From NCBI GenBank assembly GCA_028291545.1, contig JAQGHR010000052.1, positions 1 to 64,000 of the forward strand: a stretch of 64,000 nucleotides of DNA, read 5' to 3'. Each line of letters begins with the position of its first letter. Position 1 is the stretch's first letter. This document shows positions 24,994 to 33,780 of this stretch, piece by piece. Made by a program: the position numbers and the translations under genes. The notes beneath the pieces are model-generated. The model saw nothing but the letters and a program-made list of their open reading frames with translations. It made no database searches and had not been told where the DNA came from. Source of the stretch: Planctomycetota bacterium (lineage in GTDB: Bacteria > Planctomycetota > Planctomycetia > Isosphaerales > Isosphaeraceae).

Positions 24994-27024
24994 ATGGGCG
25001 CACGAACGGTTGCGGTCCTGGTGTGGATCTTGAGTCTGGCGATGGCGGCACCGGTGCTCGCCGCCGAGTCAAAGACGGCCAAGGGGTCAATCCGTTCGGT
25101 GGATCATCAGGGCCGGACGCTGACCATTCGCACCAAGGATGGGGCAGGTAAGGGCGGCCTCGAACTGGAGGTCAGTCGCAAGGCCAAGATCACCGTGGAC
25201 GGAGCGGAGGCGTCCCTGGCGGACCTCCGGGTCGGCCAGGAGGCCGTGGTGACCTACGAATCCGCCCTCCTGGTCGCCACCGAAGTCAAGGCGACCGGGG
25301 CCGGCGAGCCCGCCCCCGAGATCGTGAACGTCGCCGAGATCAACACGAAGAACAAGGAGACCTCCCCCTGGCCGTCACCCGACGGGCTGACGCTCTACTG
25401 GATCGCCGAGCCCCCCGGTGCGGTCGAGGGGGAGGTCTGGACCGCAAGCCGCAAGAACGCCGGCTCGTTCTTCGCCGAGAAGCGGCTGGTCGGTCACGGC
25501 AGGCACGTTACGGTCTCCGCCGACGGCCTGACGATGTTCCTGATCGCTCGGAGGGCGGATGGCAAGCCGGGCGACTCGATCATGGTGGCGAGGCGTGCCT
25601 CGACGGCGGCGGCGTTCGGGAGGCCGCAGGGGGTGCCGGAACTAGCCTCGATCGACTCGCCCCGCAACCTGTACCTGACGGAAGACGGGCGGACGCTGCT
25701 CTTCAACGACGGGTCGTCGAAGAACGGTACGTTCCGGGTCGTGGAGGCGAACCGCACCACGCCGCAGGGCCGCTGGGGCGCCCCACGTCCCTTGAAGTTA
25801 CAGCAAGGCGTCGAAGGGCTCCTGACCTGCCCCTGCCTCACCCCGGACGGCTTGACACTGCTGGGCGTGCTGGCCCAGGACGGTGCCAATCCCCGGCCGA
25901 CGTTCTTCGCCTGGAGTCGGAAGTCGCCCGACAAGCCCTTCGGCAATCCCCTACGCCTCTCGCTCCCCGGCGTCGAGGAATTCGCCGGGTGGTTGCCACG
26001 GTACGTCGAGAAGACCGGCGAGTTGTACTTCTCCTCCCAGCGGATCTCCCCGGACGGGAACATGGACATCTGGCTGGTACGCAACTCCAAGCCCCTCTTG
26101 CAGGGCGTCGATCCGGGGGACCGGGCGGGGGGACGAGGCACGGTCCCCGGACCTCCGGTCAGGCTCCGGGTCTCCATCTCGAAGGAGGGCGAGGGCCGAA
26201 TCCACCTGGGACGTGTGCTACCCGCCGAGGCGTTGCGCCCCGCAGACGGCCTCGTCCCCATCACCGGCGGCTATGCCATCAACGTCGTCGGGAAAGGGGC
26301 GGTCGTCGGCGACGGTGGCTCCTCGCTTCGTTTCGGGCCGACCGATCCGAAGCTGCTGAGATCCCCGACGGGCGTGTGCTTCCCTCGGGCGTTGCGGCTG
26401 CCGTGCGTCGCCTCGATGGACATCGGGCATCTACGCCCCGGCTCGACGCTGGCCCTCTTGTTCATCACGCCGACGATGACCACCTCCATCACCGTCGAGT
26501 CGGACGACGAACTCAGGAGGACCGCCATCGTCCGAGTGGAATGCACGACGCATTCGGACCGGGAGAGCACGATGCGCTTCTCGATGAAGGCCCCCGTCGA
26601 ATTCGCTCGGGCGGGCGAGTTGCAATTCCGCCTCCCTCCACTGGACGGGGAGTGGCAGAAGGTGTTGTCGCTGTCGATCTCCCTCAATTCGTACCGACAT
26701 GGAACAGCCGGGATCAAATGGGCGGAAGACATCGGCGACGCTGGAGCTTCCGTCGGGAAAGTCTCCGTCAAGGGGTCGTCCGGGCGGACGCTGGGCATGC
26801 GATGGGGGGCCGTGCGGGGCGTGCTCGTGGTCAACGACGTGCTGCCCGACAGCCTGGCGAGCCGGGCGGGCATCGCAGTCGGCGACGAGATCGTGGGGAT
26901 CGACGACGGCCCGTGCCCGAATGAGGCTCATGTCCTCGCCACGAAGGTGGCCTTCTCCCGCAAGCTCTCATTCCGGGTGCGACGAGGCCGGGATGAGCGG
27001 ACGGTGGCGATCGTCGAGGATTGA
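24994..27024 (+). CDS. Exported beta-propeller (PD40-like) protein with C-terminal PDZ domain
   Basis: About 676 residues. Residues 1-24 are a signal peptide (VLVWILSLAMAAPVLAAES cleavage region). A small beta domain follows (KGSIRSVDHQGRTLTIRT), then WD40-like/PD40 repeats that read as SPWPSPDGLTLYW, TVSADGLTMFL, YLTEDGRTLLF, CLTPDGLTLLG and YFSSQRISPDG, the Tol-type propeller pattern. The C-terminal 90 residues are a PDZ domain (GVLVVNDVLPDSLASRAGIA, then GDEIVGIDD). It probably binds other envelope proteins or peptides. ATG 24994 follows a GGAGG-type site; an upstream ATG at 24922 would hide the signal peptide. It lies between the two copies of the duplicated leader. Confidence 0.82.
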   Translation: MGARTVAVLVWILSLAMAAPVLAAESKTAKGSIRSVDHQGRTLTIRTKDGAGKGGLELEVSRKAKITVDGAEASLADLRVGQEAVVTYESALLVATEVKATGAGEPAPEIVNVAEINTKNKETSPWPSPDGLTLYWIAEPPGAVEGEVWTASRKNAGSFFAEKRLVGHGRHVTVSADGLTMFLIARRADGKPGDSIMVARRASTAAAFGRPQGVPELASIDSPRNLYLTEDGRTLLFNDGSSKNGTFRVVEANRTTPQGRWGAPRPLKLQQGVEGLLTCPCLTPDGLTLLGVLAQDGANPRPTFFAWSRKSPDKPFGNPLRLSLPGVEEFAGWLPRYVEKTGELYFSSQRISPDGNMDIWLVRNSKPLLQGVDPGDRAGGRGTVPGPPVRLRVSISKEGEGRIHLGRVLPAEALRPADGLVPITGGYAINVVGKGAVVGDGGSSLRFGPTDPKLLRSPTGVCFPRALRLPCVASMDIGHLRPGSTLALLFITPTMTTSITVESDDELRRTAIVRVECTTHSDRESTMRFSMKAPVEFARAGELQFRLPPLDGEWQKVLSLSISLNSYRHGTAGIKWAEDIGDAGASVGKVSVKGSSGRTLGMRWGAVRGVLVVNDVLPDSLASRAGIAVGDEIVGIDDGPCPNEAHVLATKVAFSRKLSFRVRRGRDERTVAIVED

Positions 27025-27261
27025 GCCGGACTACGTTTCATCACGGGCGATGGTCGTGGGATCCGCATCGCCGCTCGGAACGATGTCGGTGGACGATGCT
27101 CGGCCCGTTCTTCGGGCGGATGCTTGGGAGGCTTCATCCTGCTGGATCCGGAGCCTCCCCTCGGGTGGGCTCTTCGAGCGTAGTGAGGGTGACAGCGGCT
27201 ACGGGCGACATCCACGGGTATATCGCTCAGGCCGCAACACGAGGTACTCCAGAGGGGGCCG

Positions 27262-27309
27262 CAGTGACCCCAAGTTCGCTCTCCTCAGTGACCCCAAGTT
27301 CGCTCTCCC
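27262..27309. repeat. Two tandem 24-bp repeats
   Basis: The unit beginning CAGTGACCCCAAGTTCGCTC occurs at 27262-27285 and again at 27286-27309, differing only in the last base. The second unit runs into the start of duplicated leader copy 2. It may mark the recombination junction of that copy. Confidence 0.85.
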
Positions 27310-27574
27310 CTCGCCACAACAGTCGATAAATAGACAGTCAATAACTAGCGTTCAACCCCCGCCCATCCTATCATCGGGATCGCCCCGAGACGATGGGGTG
27401 CGGGCCGAAGTGAGGCCGGGGATGCTGACCGCCCCTGACACCGCCGAGCGTCGGGCGATTGCCGGGTGGGATGAGGCACCACGCCTCCCCCGGCACCGGC
27501 GAAGAGCATGAGACGACGACAGTCCCGGAGTTAGAGCGATGACTCACGAGTTCGACGAGGTTGGCGAGCAGAAG
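27302..27574 (+). repeat. 273-bp duplicated leader, copy 2
   Basis: Partner of 22819-23091. It ends after the codons for MTHEFDEVGEQK of the gene at 27539. Differences are scattered single bases, several in the 15-bp repeat units. Confidence 0.9.
27319..27348. promoter_or_regulatory. Tandem 15-bp repeats, putative operator (copy 2)
   Basis: Units ACAGTCGATAAATAG (27319-27333) and ACAGTCAATAACTAG (27334-27348). They match the pair at 22836 with one or two substitutions each. The same regulator could control both genes. Confidence 0.55.
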
Positions 27575-28915
27575 TGCGGAGAGGCTGTGCCGCCGAGCAC
27601 GGTGGAGACGGCCCATCAGGGATCGGCAGCCGACTTCGAGAGGCCAGGTGGCGTGCCTGGTCCGCTGCGGATCGGGCTGGCGATGTTCCTCTTCTTCCCG
27701 CTGGGGTTCCGCCTGCTCGGGCAGCATCCGACCCTCCGTCACGACAAGAGGTGGCGCAGGATCGGGATCGCTTGGGCCATCCTCGGGGGCTGGATCGTCG
27801 CCCTCTACTCCGGTGTCCTCATCCTGTGCCTCCTTCCGGTCGTCCGCTTCCTCAAGAGGAAGTACCCCGACTTGAACCTCGACAAGTGGGTGCCGGCGGA
27901 TGTCACCGGCATGATGAAGCGAGCGGAGCGGGAGTTGGCGGGTCCGGACGGCAACATGAGGCCGAAATGGGTGGGCCTCGCTATCCTCGCTTGCTCCCCG
28001 GTCGGGCTCTACCTTCTGTGGCGGCATCCGACCCTTGGCCGAGACAGGAAATGGTGGGGAATCGGCGGTGCCTGGAGCCTCGTTGTCCTGGTCATGATGG
28101 CCAGGGGGGATCACGGTAAGAGGACGACTGGCGACCAGCAAGTGGTGACGGTGGATTCGAGCACAAGTCACTCCTTGACGGCTCCAACCGCCGGAGGGAA
28201 GCGTGAAGCCCGATCAAACGATGCTTCGGCAGTTGTGAGCACGGTCGAGCCTCCTGCGATCATCAGGACACTCTTGGAGGCCGAGAGCTTTATCGCTGTT
28301 CCGCCTGGTGCGATTGAACTCCCCAACGAGGTTCTCACCAGTGAGTATTACCCCTTCCTGGAGGGCAAGATCAAGGTCGTCATGTATTCAAAAGATGTTG
28401 CATTTGATGCAGAAAACATCATGAGAGTAATCTATGACATCATGCCATCACATGGCAAACTAAACAAAACGACTCAGGAAATCTACAAGATCGTGGAAGG
28501 CAAGATCGTGGGTAGCGTGCCCCGCTCAGAATTGGAGAAATTGGAGAAGGCCGATCCTCCCGAGCGCTACCGTTTGAGAGAAGAATACATCGAGGTCGGG
28601 ATGCCGTCAGGAAGTGAAATCTCGTGGTCGCACAAGTTGAAGCTCGGTGCCAAGAAGGGCGATTCCTGGGAGGAAGCCTCCCCGATCCACCAATCACGGT
28701 TCTTCGTCAAATCAATCTTCATGCTGGATGATCGGCCCTGCGCAGTCATCGTGGAGAGAACTCGCATCAAGCTCGATAAACACGAGGACAATGCAGAAAT
28801 TACGACTTGGTACGTGAAAGGGAAGGGAGCATATCGCACTGAGAACAAGATTATCGAACCATCCGGCAACGCAAAGGTGGTGGCACGAGGGGAACTCATC
28901 TATTTCCCGAAGTGA
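27539..28915 (+). CDS. Membrane protein of unknown function sharing leader and N-terminus with the 23056 gene
   Basis: A 458-residue protein. After the shared 12-residue start come two related membrane modules: LRIGLAMFLFFPLGFRLLGQ with HPTLRHDKRW, and PKWVGLAILACSPVGLYLLW with HPTLGRDRKW, an evident internal repeat, each followed by another hydrophobic segment. The C-terminal 230 residues are soluble, beta-rich and more AT-rich in codon use than the N-terminal half, with no known motif. GGAG lies nine bases before ATG 27539. The HPTL-RD-KW repeat is common in planctomycete membrane proteins of unknown role. It is related to the 23056 gene only through the leader and the first codons. Confidence 0.7.
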   Translation: MTHEFDEVGEQKCGEAVPPSTVETAHQGSAADFERPGGVPGPLRIGLAMFLFFPLGFRLLGQHPTLRHDKRWRRIGIAWAILGGWIVALYSGVLILCLLPVVRFLKRKYPDLNLDKWVPADVTGMMKRAERELAGPDGNMRPKWVGLAILACSPVGLYLLWRHPTLGRDRKWWGIGGAWSLVVLVMMARGDHGKRTTGDQQVVTVDSSTSHSLTAPTAGGKREARSNDASAVVSTVEPPAIIRTLLEAESFIAVPPGAIELPNEVLTSEYYPFLEGKIKVVMYSKDVAFDAENIMRVIYDIMPSHGKLNKTTQEIYKIVEGKIVGSVPRSELEKLEKADPPERYRLREEYIEVGMPSGSEISWSHKLKLGAKKGDSWEEASPIHQSRFFVKSIFMLDDRPCAVIVERTRIKLDKHEDNAEITTWYVKGKGAYRTENKIIEPSGNAKVVARGELIYFPK

Positions 28916-28998
28916 ATTCCCAACCTTTCGACCGAGTGAACAAAGAAGCGGCGTACGTTCCTCGCCAGGTTTCCGGCTGCCATCTTGCCGTGGCCGTG

Positions 28999-29154
28999 AT
29001 GTGGCAGAAACATCGTCGCTACAAGTTCAAGATCAAGACCAGGGCCGGCAGCTTCATCGGCACGACGGTCGAGGGGCGTGGCGTATACGAGGTCGAGGCC
29101 AAGTTGAAACGACAATACCCTGGCTGCACCATCCTGCGTGCCGAAGAATTGTGA
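28999..29154 (+). CDS. Small basic protein of 51 residues
   Basis: A compact basic frame directly after the membrane-protein gene. The sequence KFKIKTRAGSFIGTTVEGRG and the segment EAKLKRQYPGCTI suggest a small alpha/beta fold like short phage and plasmid proteins. ATG 28999 is preferred because the conserved-looking part begins there; a GTG at 28912 overlapping the previous stop would add 29 residues and allow translational coupling. There is one cysteine near the end. I do not recognise a family. Confidence 0.5.
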   Translation: MWQKHRRYKFKIKTRAGSFIGTTVEGRGVYEVEAKLKRQYPGCTILRAEEL

Positions 29155-29335
29155 CTCGAAGGCGTGGCTCACGGCTCATGCGAAGCGACGTAGAGGACGA
29201 ACCAGGCCGAAATCTGATAACAACCCTTAGCATTTGAGATGCCAAACCCGAAATTGATCCTGGCGACTGGCCTCCATGAATGAGGCGAGGCCGCCCAACA
29301 ACGACCACGCCTGACACCGACAACGGGCCACGATA

Positions 29336-29355
29336 GCCGTCCGACCACGGACGGC
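29336..29355 (+). promoter_or_regulatory. Hairpin in leader of ClpX-like gene 1
   Basis: GCCGTCC and GGACGGC form a perfect 7-bp stem around a 6-base loop, 34 bases before the ATG. A matching hairpin with the same left arm lies in front of the second ClpX-like gene at 49236, with CGCCTGACACC conserved upstream in both. Conservation suggests a regulatory role. Confidence 0.55.
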
Positions 29356-29388
29356 CCGCTCAGAGTGCGCCCCGACCTCGGAATCCCC

Positions 29389-30615
29389 ATGTCAACTGCT
29401 CCGAACATCCCCTTGCAACAGCACGGTCAGCCCGAGCCTTCGCCCCCGACCACCTGGGCCGACCTGCTCGCCTCCATTCCGAGCCCGATGTCGCTCGTCG
29501 AGCACCTCGACCGGCATGTCGTCGGCCAGCAAGCTGCCAAGAGGAAGCTCGCCGTCGCCGTCTCCAACCACTTCAAGCGGCTGGTGGACGGCGAACGCTG
29601 GACCGGGCGTATGACGGGACTCGACCCGATCGCTGATGCGCCCGACCTGATGCAGGTCGTCATCGAGCGATCCAACGTCCTCCTCATCGGACCCAGCGGC
29701 AGCGGCAAGACGCTGCTCTTGAAGGCACTCGCCGAGCGGCTGAACGTCCCCGTCGTCATCGCCGACGCCACGACGCTGACCGAGACCGGCTACGTCGGAG
29801 AGGATGTGGAGAGCCTGCTCGTGAAGCTGTACCTCGCCTCGGGCGGCGATTTCGGCAAGGCCCAGAGCGGCATCATCTTCATCGACGAAATCGACAAGCT
29901 CGCAGGGCGGACTTCCACCGTCCGTGACATCGGCGGCGAGGGCGTGCAGCACGCTCTGCTGAAGATGATTGAGGGGTTCGTCTCGTTCATCCCGACGAAG
30001 CTCGGTCCCAGGCACCCAGGCGACGAGACGGTGCCGTTAGACACGACGGGTGTGCTGTTCATCTGCGGCGGGGCGTTTCCGGGCCTGGAGGAGATCATCT
30101 CCAGTCGTCTGGGGCGAAGTGCCGGCGGGTTCGGCTTCGGAGCGGCGAACGACGAGCGTCCTGTTGGAGAAGGCGATCTCCTGCGCCATGTCCTCCCGGA
30201 GGACTTGCAGGCGTTCGGGTTGATCCCGGAGTTCGTCGGGCGGATGCCGATCATCGCCACGCTCGATGACCTGGGCGTCGAGGATCTCGCTCGCATCCTC
30301 GGCGACCCGAAGAACGCCCTACTCAAGCAGTACAGGAAGATCCTCCGGCTCCAGGGGGCCGACCTGGACTTCACCCCCGACGCCATCCGGGAGATCGCCC
30401 GGATGGCCCATGCGAGGTGCACGGGGGCCAGGGGGCTACGATCGGTGCTGGAGATGGTCGTCGAGGGCGTGATGTACGAGGTGTCGGAGGCGGATCGGGG
30501 GCACGTTTTCGTGATCGACGAGCGGGTCGTGCGGGGCGAGGGGACTCCGGTTCGGACCCCGATCCGGGCGGTGCCGCCGTTGCGTCCGCTGCTCAGGAGG
30601 CGGGTGACGGGGTGA
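29389..30615 (+). CDS. ClpX-like AAA+ ATPase without zinc-binding domain (copy 1)
   Basis: A 408-residue unfoldase-like ATPase. Walker A is GPSGSGKT (101-108), the pore-1 loop GYVG (134-137), Walker [10 protein letters not shown] (162-170), and sensor-2 TGARGLRSVL near residue 345. The ClpX-specific stretch LPEDLQAFGLIPEFVGRMP is kept. The N-terminal zinc-binding dimerisation domain of ClpX is missing, replaced by about 20 Pro/Gln-rich residues. The ClpP-docking tripeptide IGF reads FGF (GGFGFGA). No clpP lies in the window. It may act as a stand-alone remodeller or borrow the host ClpP. A paralogue sits at 49289. ATG 29389 matches the paralogue's start. Confidence 0.9.
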   Translation: MSTAPNIPLQQHGQPEPSPPTTWADLLASIPSPMSLVEHLDRHVVGQQAAKRKLAVAVSNHFKRLVDGERWTGRMTGLDPIADAPDLMQVVIERSNVLLIGPSGSGKTLLLKALAERLNVPVVIADATTLTETGYVGEDVESLLVKLYLASGGDFGKAQSGIIFIDEIDKLAGRTSTVRDIGGEGVQHALLKMIEGFVSFIPTKLGPRHPGDETVPLDTTGVLFICGGAFPGLEEIISSRLGRSAGGFGFGAANDERPVGEGDLLRHVLPEDLQAFGLIPEFVGRMPIIATLDDLGVEDLARILGDPKNALLKQYRKILRLQGADLDFTPDAIREIARMAHARCTGARGLRSVLEMVVEGVMYEVSEADRGHVFVIDERVVRGEGTPVRTPIRAVPPLRPLLRRRVTG

Positions 30616-30710
30616 GCAGTGCAAGGTCACCCAATGAAGCTACGGTACTTGAGGGCGTACTCCGCTCGATGATCCCTCACGTTGAGGGACGGTTGTCTCC
30701 TCGGCCACGT

Positions 30711-31457
30711 CTACAGTTCTGAATCGCCTTTGAGAGGCTCCGACTTTATCTCGTGCTTGAAAGGTTCGCCGACGGGCTTCGTCAAATCGGGCATTGGCAG
30801 CACGTCTCCATCCGGCGATTTGGCCAATTCATAGTTCTGACTGCGGTAGGCTTCGATCAATTGGTCACCGGTACGGGCGAGCTTTCGCCTGCCGACGAAG
30901 GCCCCCGGTTCCAGCTTGCCGCCCTGGCGGAAGAACTCATCCGTCCCAAATCCTACCAACTCAATGCCGTCGGCCAGCCAGATGACCCGACCGCTCTGGT
31001 AAGGGCGATCTCGGAACTCCGGAATGCTATGACTCAGGAAAACTGCGTCGAAAAACCACTCTCCGGAAGTTGTACGCCGCAGGGAATAGCGCTCGCACGA
31101 ATCGGTTTGGACTTTCCTCGAAAGCGTCCGCTCGCCCGCTTTCACGTCGTAGATCGTCCTTTGCTGGATTTGGTTCGAGTCGAAGGTGATCAGATCCCCT
31201 GAACGAAGAGCAACCCCGTATGTCAGAATCCCCTTGCGAACGACCGCAAGCGGCTTCCCCGGCTCCGGCGTGGTCCGTAGCTCGTCGTCAATAACGAACC
31301 GCCACTGGCGATTGTCCTGCTGGGTGTAGCGTCCCAGGAGTTTCTCCAGACGGCCCATCGCTTCATCGACCGTCTTGGGGGCTTCTATCTGGTCGGCCCC
31401 ATCAGCTTGGGCCAGGAGGATCAGGAAAAACGCCGGGGCGAGGATCCGTTTGCGCAT
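30711..31457 (-). CDS. Exported hypothetical protein
   Basis: A 248-residue protein with a signal peptide (MRKRILAPAFFLILLAQADG). The mature part contains TVDEAMGRLEKLLGRY, and then alternating beta-type segments (WRFVIDDELRTTPEPGKPL, RSGDLITFDS) without catalytic motifs. ATG 31457 is preferred over longer frames because GGGAG precedes it and the signal peptide starts there. It follows the 31480 gene by 22 bases and is likely cotranscribed with it. Unrecognised. Confidence 0.65.
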   Translation of the reverse strand: MRKRILAPAFFLILLAQADGADQIEAPKTVDEAMGRLEKLLGRYTQQDNRQWRFVIDDELRTTPEPGKPLAVVRKGILTYGVALRSGDLITFDSNQIQQRTIYDVKAGERTLSRKVQTDSCERYSLRRTTSGEWFFDAVFLSHSIPEFRDRPYQSGRVIWLADGIELVGFGTDEFFRQGGKLEPGAFVGRRKLARTGDQLIEAYRSQNYELAKSPDGDVLPMPDLTKPVGEPFKHEIKSEPLKGDSEL

Positions 31458-31479
31458 AGCTTGGGCTCCCTTACGTGCT

Positions 31480-31821
31480 CTACTGCACCTTCTCGTTCCC
31501 ATTTTCATCAGTGAAAATGAGCACGGGTGCATCGTCCTTGGCACGAGTTGCCAATGCGATCCGCTTCCTGCCTTGCCGATCGAAGATCTGAAGGCCCGCC
31601 GATCCCGTGTCGGCATTGGTGCCGATCGAGACACGAACCTTGTTGGTGTTCGGGTCACGGAGGATAAGTTCCCTGTCCTCCAGCTTCGCCCCGCCCGTTG
31701 CGACCACCCCGATGATGGCGATGACTGCGAGAAGCCCAAACCGTTTCAGGCGGCGGTTTTCCCGATCCAACCGATCGACTCGATCCGACAGCGTACGGAC
31801 AATCGACTCGTCCACGGTCAT
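31480..31821 (-). CDS. Membrane-anchored coiled-coil protein
   Basis: A 113-residue protein. An N-terminal heptad-like stretch (VRTLSDRVDRLDRENRRLKR) leads into one membrane helix (FGLLAVIAIIGVVATGG), and the outer part contains short beta repeats with D-x-N-G/K turns (LRDPNTNKVRVSIG, IFDRQGRKRIAL, IFTDENGNEK). That repeat pattern resembles small extracytoplasmic domains widespread in bacteria, of unknown role. ATG 31821 has GAGG upstream; longer frames add low-quality residues. Probable operon with the exported protein downstream. Confidence 0.65.
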   Translation of the reverse strand: MTVDESIVRTLSDRVDRLDRENRRLKRFGLLAVIAIIGVVATGGAKLEDRELILRDPNTNKVRVSIGTNADTGSAGLQIFDRQGRKRIALATRAKDDAPVLIFTDENGNEKVQ

Positions 31822-32138
31822 GCCTCCCTCGCCCATCGGCGACGATGGTAGGGCTGGGCGGACCTGCCATCGCATCTGCATGGTGACGACCTGATCCGAC
31901 ACGATAGCTCCGCACCCGACGGTCGGCAAGTGGTGACTCCTCCATCAGGCGAACACGAGTCGATGCGGCTGCGGTGCCCCGAGTCGGATGCGGCCTCGGT
32001 CTGCCTGGCCCGCACACTTGGAGGGATTGGTGGGACAGGTCTAGGTGCGGCTTCCGCAGTATTCCCATCAGGAAGCTCGAACTCGACAGAGAGCCGGTGG
32101 CTTGGTGACGGCGCTCATCGGGGCTGCTTGCGAGCCAA
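31822..32138. other. Intergenic region, about 320 bp
   Basis: Lies between the VKOR gene's 3' end and the 31821 start. Frames here show no motif. I see no hairpin strong enough to call a terminator. Confidence 0.3.
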
Positions 32139-33215
32139 TTATCGACGATCGCCTTCGGTTCGACTCCCGATCGAACGCTCGGCCCGCCGCAAGGCAGCAC
32201 CGAGGCCCTCCGGCGTCTGCAATCCGACGAGCATCTGATCGTGGACCCAGATCAGGGGCAGACCCTTCAGGTCGCCCCGGTCGAGCCATGCGGAATGTTT
32301 CTCGATCTCGATCTCGATGTCGGTGGACCGGTCGCTCAGGCAGGCCCGATATTCGTCCATGTCCAGGCCGAGACTCTTCGCCAGTTGCTCGCATCCATCG
32401 GGACTGAGATCGTTCGTCGTGAAAAGGTCGTGGGCCATCGCCTCGGCCCGTCCTTGCCGCTCGGCGGCCAGGTACGCTCGGGCGGCGGAACGGGCATTCG
32501 GGTGGTGGGGTAGCGGGTGTATCCTTCGCACGAATCGCAGGCCGGTGCCGTGATCCTTCAAGAACGACGCCATCACTTCATGGTTCCGGCGGCAGAAAGG
32601 GCACTCGAAGTCGGTGACTTCCACGACGGTGATTACCCCCTGCTTCCAGAGGGCCTTCACGGCATCCGGCACCGGGGGCTTGGGTTGCAGGACGCCCCAG
32701 GCCAAGGGAGCCGTGACCGACAGGCAGGCGGCTGCGGCCCACGCCCGGCATCGGGGGCGAGAAACCGCTCGGATACCCTGCAGGCCGGAGACCGGCGACT
32801 CACCGGCTGGCGGCGTTGAGGCTCCGTCTTGCCTGGGGCTCGGCAGGGCGAGTTCGGTGATGGCCAGCAGCATGGCGCCCAGATCGACGAGCAGGCACAG
32901 CGGGCAGAACCGCTTGAGGGCGAGCCATTGGATTGCGAACAGCCCGATCCCGGCGAACCCGGCCAGGATGGCCACGGGTGTGAGCAGGCGGGTAGCGGGA
33001 GGGACGAAGGTCATGCCGAAGAACAGGCCAAAGGCGATCAACCCCGCTGCCGGGAGCGGCACGCCGAGGGGACGACCGTAGGAGGAGAAGATCACCTCGT
33101 CGCAGCCGTGCCGGACCCCGCAGAAGGCGGCGTTCGCCAGCAGGTAGTCCGTCTGCAAGGAGGCGCAGACGCCCAGGGCGAACAAGGAGCAGAGGCGAAA
33201 GGTGAGTAGTTTCAT
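32139..33215 (-). CDS. VKOR-thioredoxin fusion, disulfide-bond-forming oxidoreductase
   Basis: A 358-residue membrane enzyme that makes and transfers disulfide bonds outside the cytoplasm. The N-terminal vitamin K epoxide reductase domain has loop cysteines Cys32 and Cys38 (FCGVRHGCDE) and the active site CPLC (104-107) within four membrane helices. A linker and a fifth helix (about 157-175) lead to a DsbA-like thioredoxin domain with CPFC (205-208), followed by the helical insert and a GLPLIWV cis-proline region. This fusion replaces DsbA/DsbB in many bacteria. Two small Cys-containing peptide genes lie immediately upstream on the same strand and could share its transcript, making them candidate substrates. 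Confidence 0.92.
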   Translation of the reverse strand: MKLLTFRLCSLFALGVCASLQTDYLLANAAFCGVRHGCDEVIFSSYGRPLGVPLPAAGLIAFGLFFGMTFVPPATRLLTPVAILAGFAGIGLFAIQWLALKRFCPLCLLVDLGAMLLAITELALPSPRQDGASTPPAGESPVSGLQGIRAVSRPRCRAWAAAACLSVTAPLAWGVLQPKPPVPDAVKALWKQGVITVVEVTDFECPFCRRNHEVMASFLKDHGTGLRFVRRIHPLPHHPNARSAARAYLAAERQGRAEAMAHDLFTTNDLSPDGCEQLAKSLGLDMDEYRACLSDRSTDIEIEIEKHSAWLDRGDLKGLPLIWVHDQMLVGLQTPEGLGAALRRAERSIGSRTEGDRR

Positions 33216-33264
33216 GCGAGCAGGCTTAATGAACGGGGCAGGTTGAGGCCGTGGTGCCGGGTGT

Positions 33265-33411
33265 TCATCGGCCCTCTATTCCGCCGCAACCGGGATCACC
33301 GGGCTGGCAGGCGAGGAGATTGAGCGGGTTGATCCCGGCGACGGCGCAGACGCCCGCACCCAGGGCGACGACCACGAATACCACCAGCAGAACCTTCTTC
33401 CACGTCTTCAT
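33265..33411 (-). CDS. Cys-containing membrane peptide, copy 1 (48 residues)
   Basis: One of three near-identical mini-genes. It has a basic start MKTWKK, a hydrophobic stretch (residues 7-25), then INPLNLLACQPGDPGCGG and the extra tail IEGR. Cysteines fall at 22, 35 and 42. LLAC fits a lipobox, so cleavage could release a short lipidated Cys-Cys tail; a simple one-helix membrane peptide is the alternative. GAGG lies eight bases before ATG. The gene ends 49 bases before the VKOR start. No family recognised. Confidence 0.72.
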   Translation of the reverse strand: MKTWKKVLLVVFVVVALGAGVCAVAGINPLNLLACQPGDPGCGGIEGR

Positions 33412-33448
33412 CGTAGTGACCTCTCAAACTTGGGGCGAGCGAATCACA

Positions 33449-33583
33449 TCAGCCGCCGCAACCGGGATTACCCGGGTCGCAGGCGAGGAGATTGAGCGGG
33501 TTGATCCCGGCGACGGCGCAGACGCCCGCACCCAGGGCGACGACCACGAATACCACCAGCAGAACCTTCTTCCACGTCTTCAT
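33449..33583 (-). CDS. Cys-containing membrane peptide, copy 2 (44 residues)
   Basis: Nearly identical in DNA and protein to copies 1 and 3 through residue 35, then DPGNPGCGG and stop. The variable part is confined to the few residues between the last two cysteines. AGGAG stands eight bases before the ATG. It lies 37 bases upstream of copy 1 on the same strand, so copy 2, copy 1 and the VKOR gene make a tight three-gene unit. Divergent from the PrsW-like gene. Confidence 0.75.
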   Translation of the reverse strand: MKTWKKVLLVVFVVVALGAGVCAVAGINPLNLLACDPGNPGCGG

Positions 33584-33780
33584 CGCCACGACTCCTGGAC
33601 TTGATTGGGGCACCCGCCTCCGGAATGCTTCCTATAGATGACCCTGCCATACAGGCTGACACGCCTCACCCCGCCGCACAAAGAGCCTTGACCCAGGCTC
33701 GGAAACCCCGCAAAATCCATCGCCTCGGCCTGCTCACCGCCGTTACGTCGATCGCACACTCGGAAGAGGTAGCTGGTCGG

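Noticed and set aside
33601-33780. Longer PrsW protein from TTG 33601
   Set aside because: The added 60 residues are polar and not part of the family, and the start would crowd the divergent promoter of peptide copy 2.
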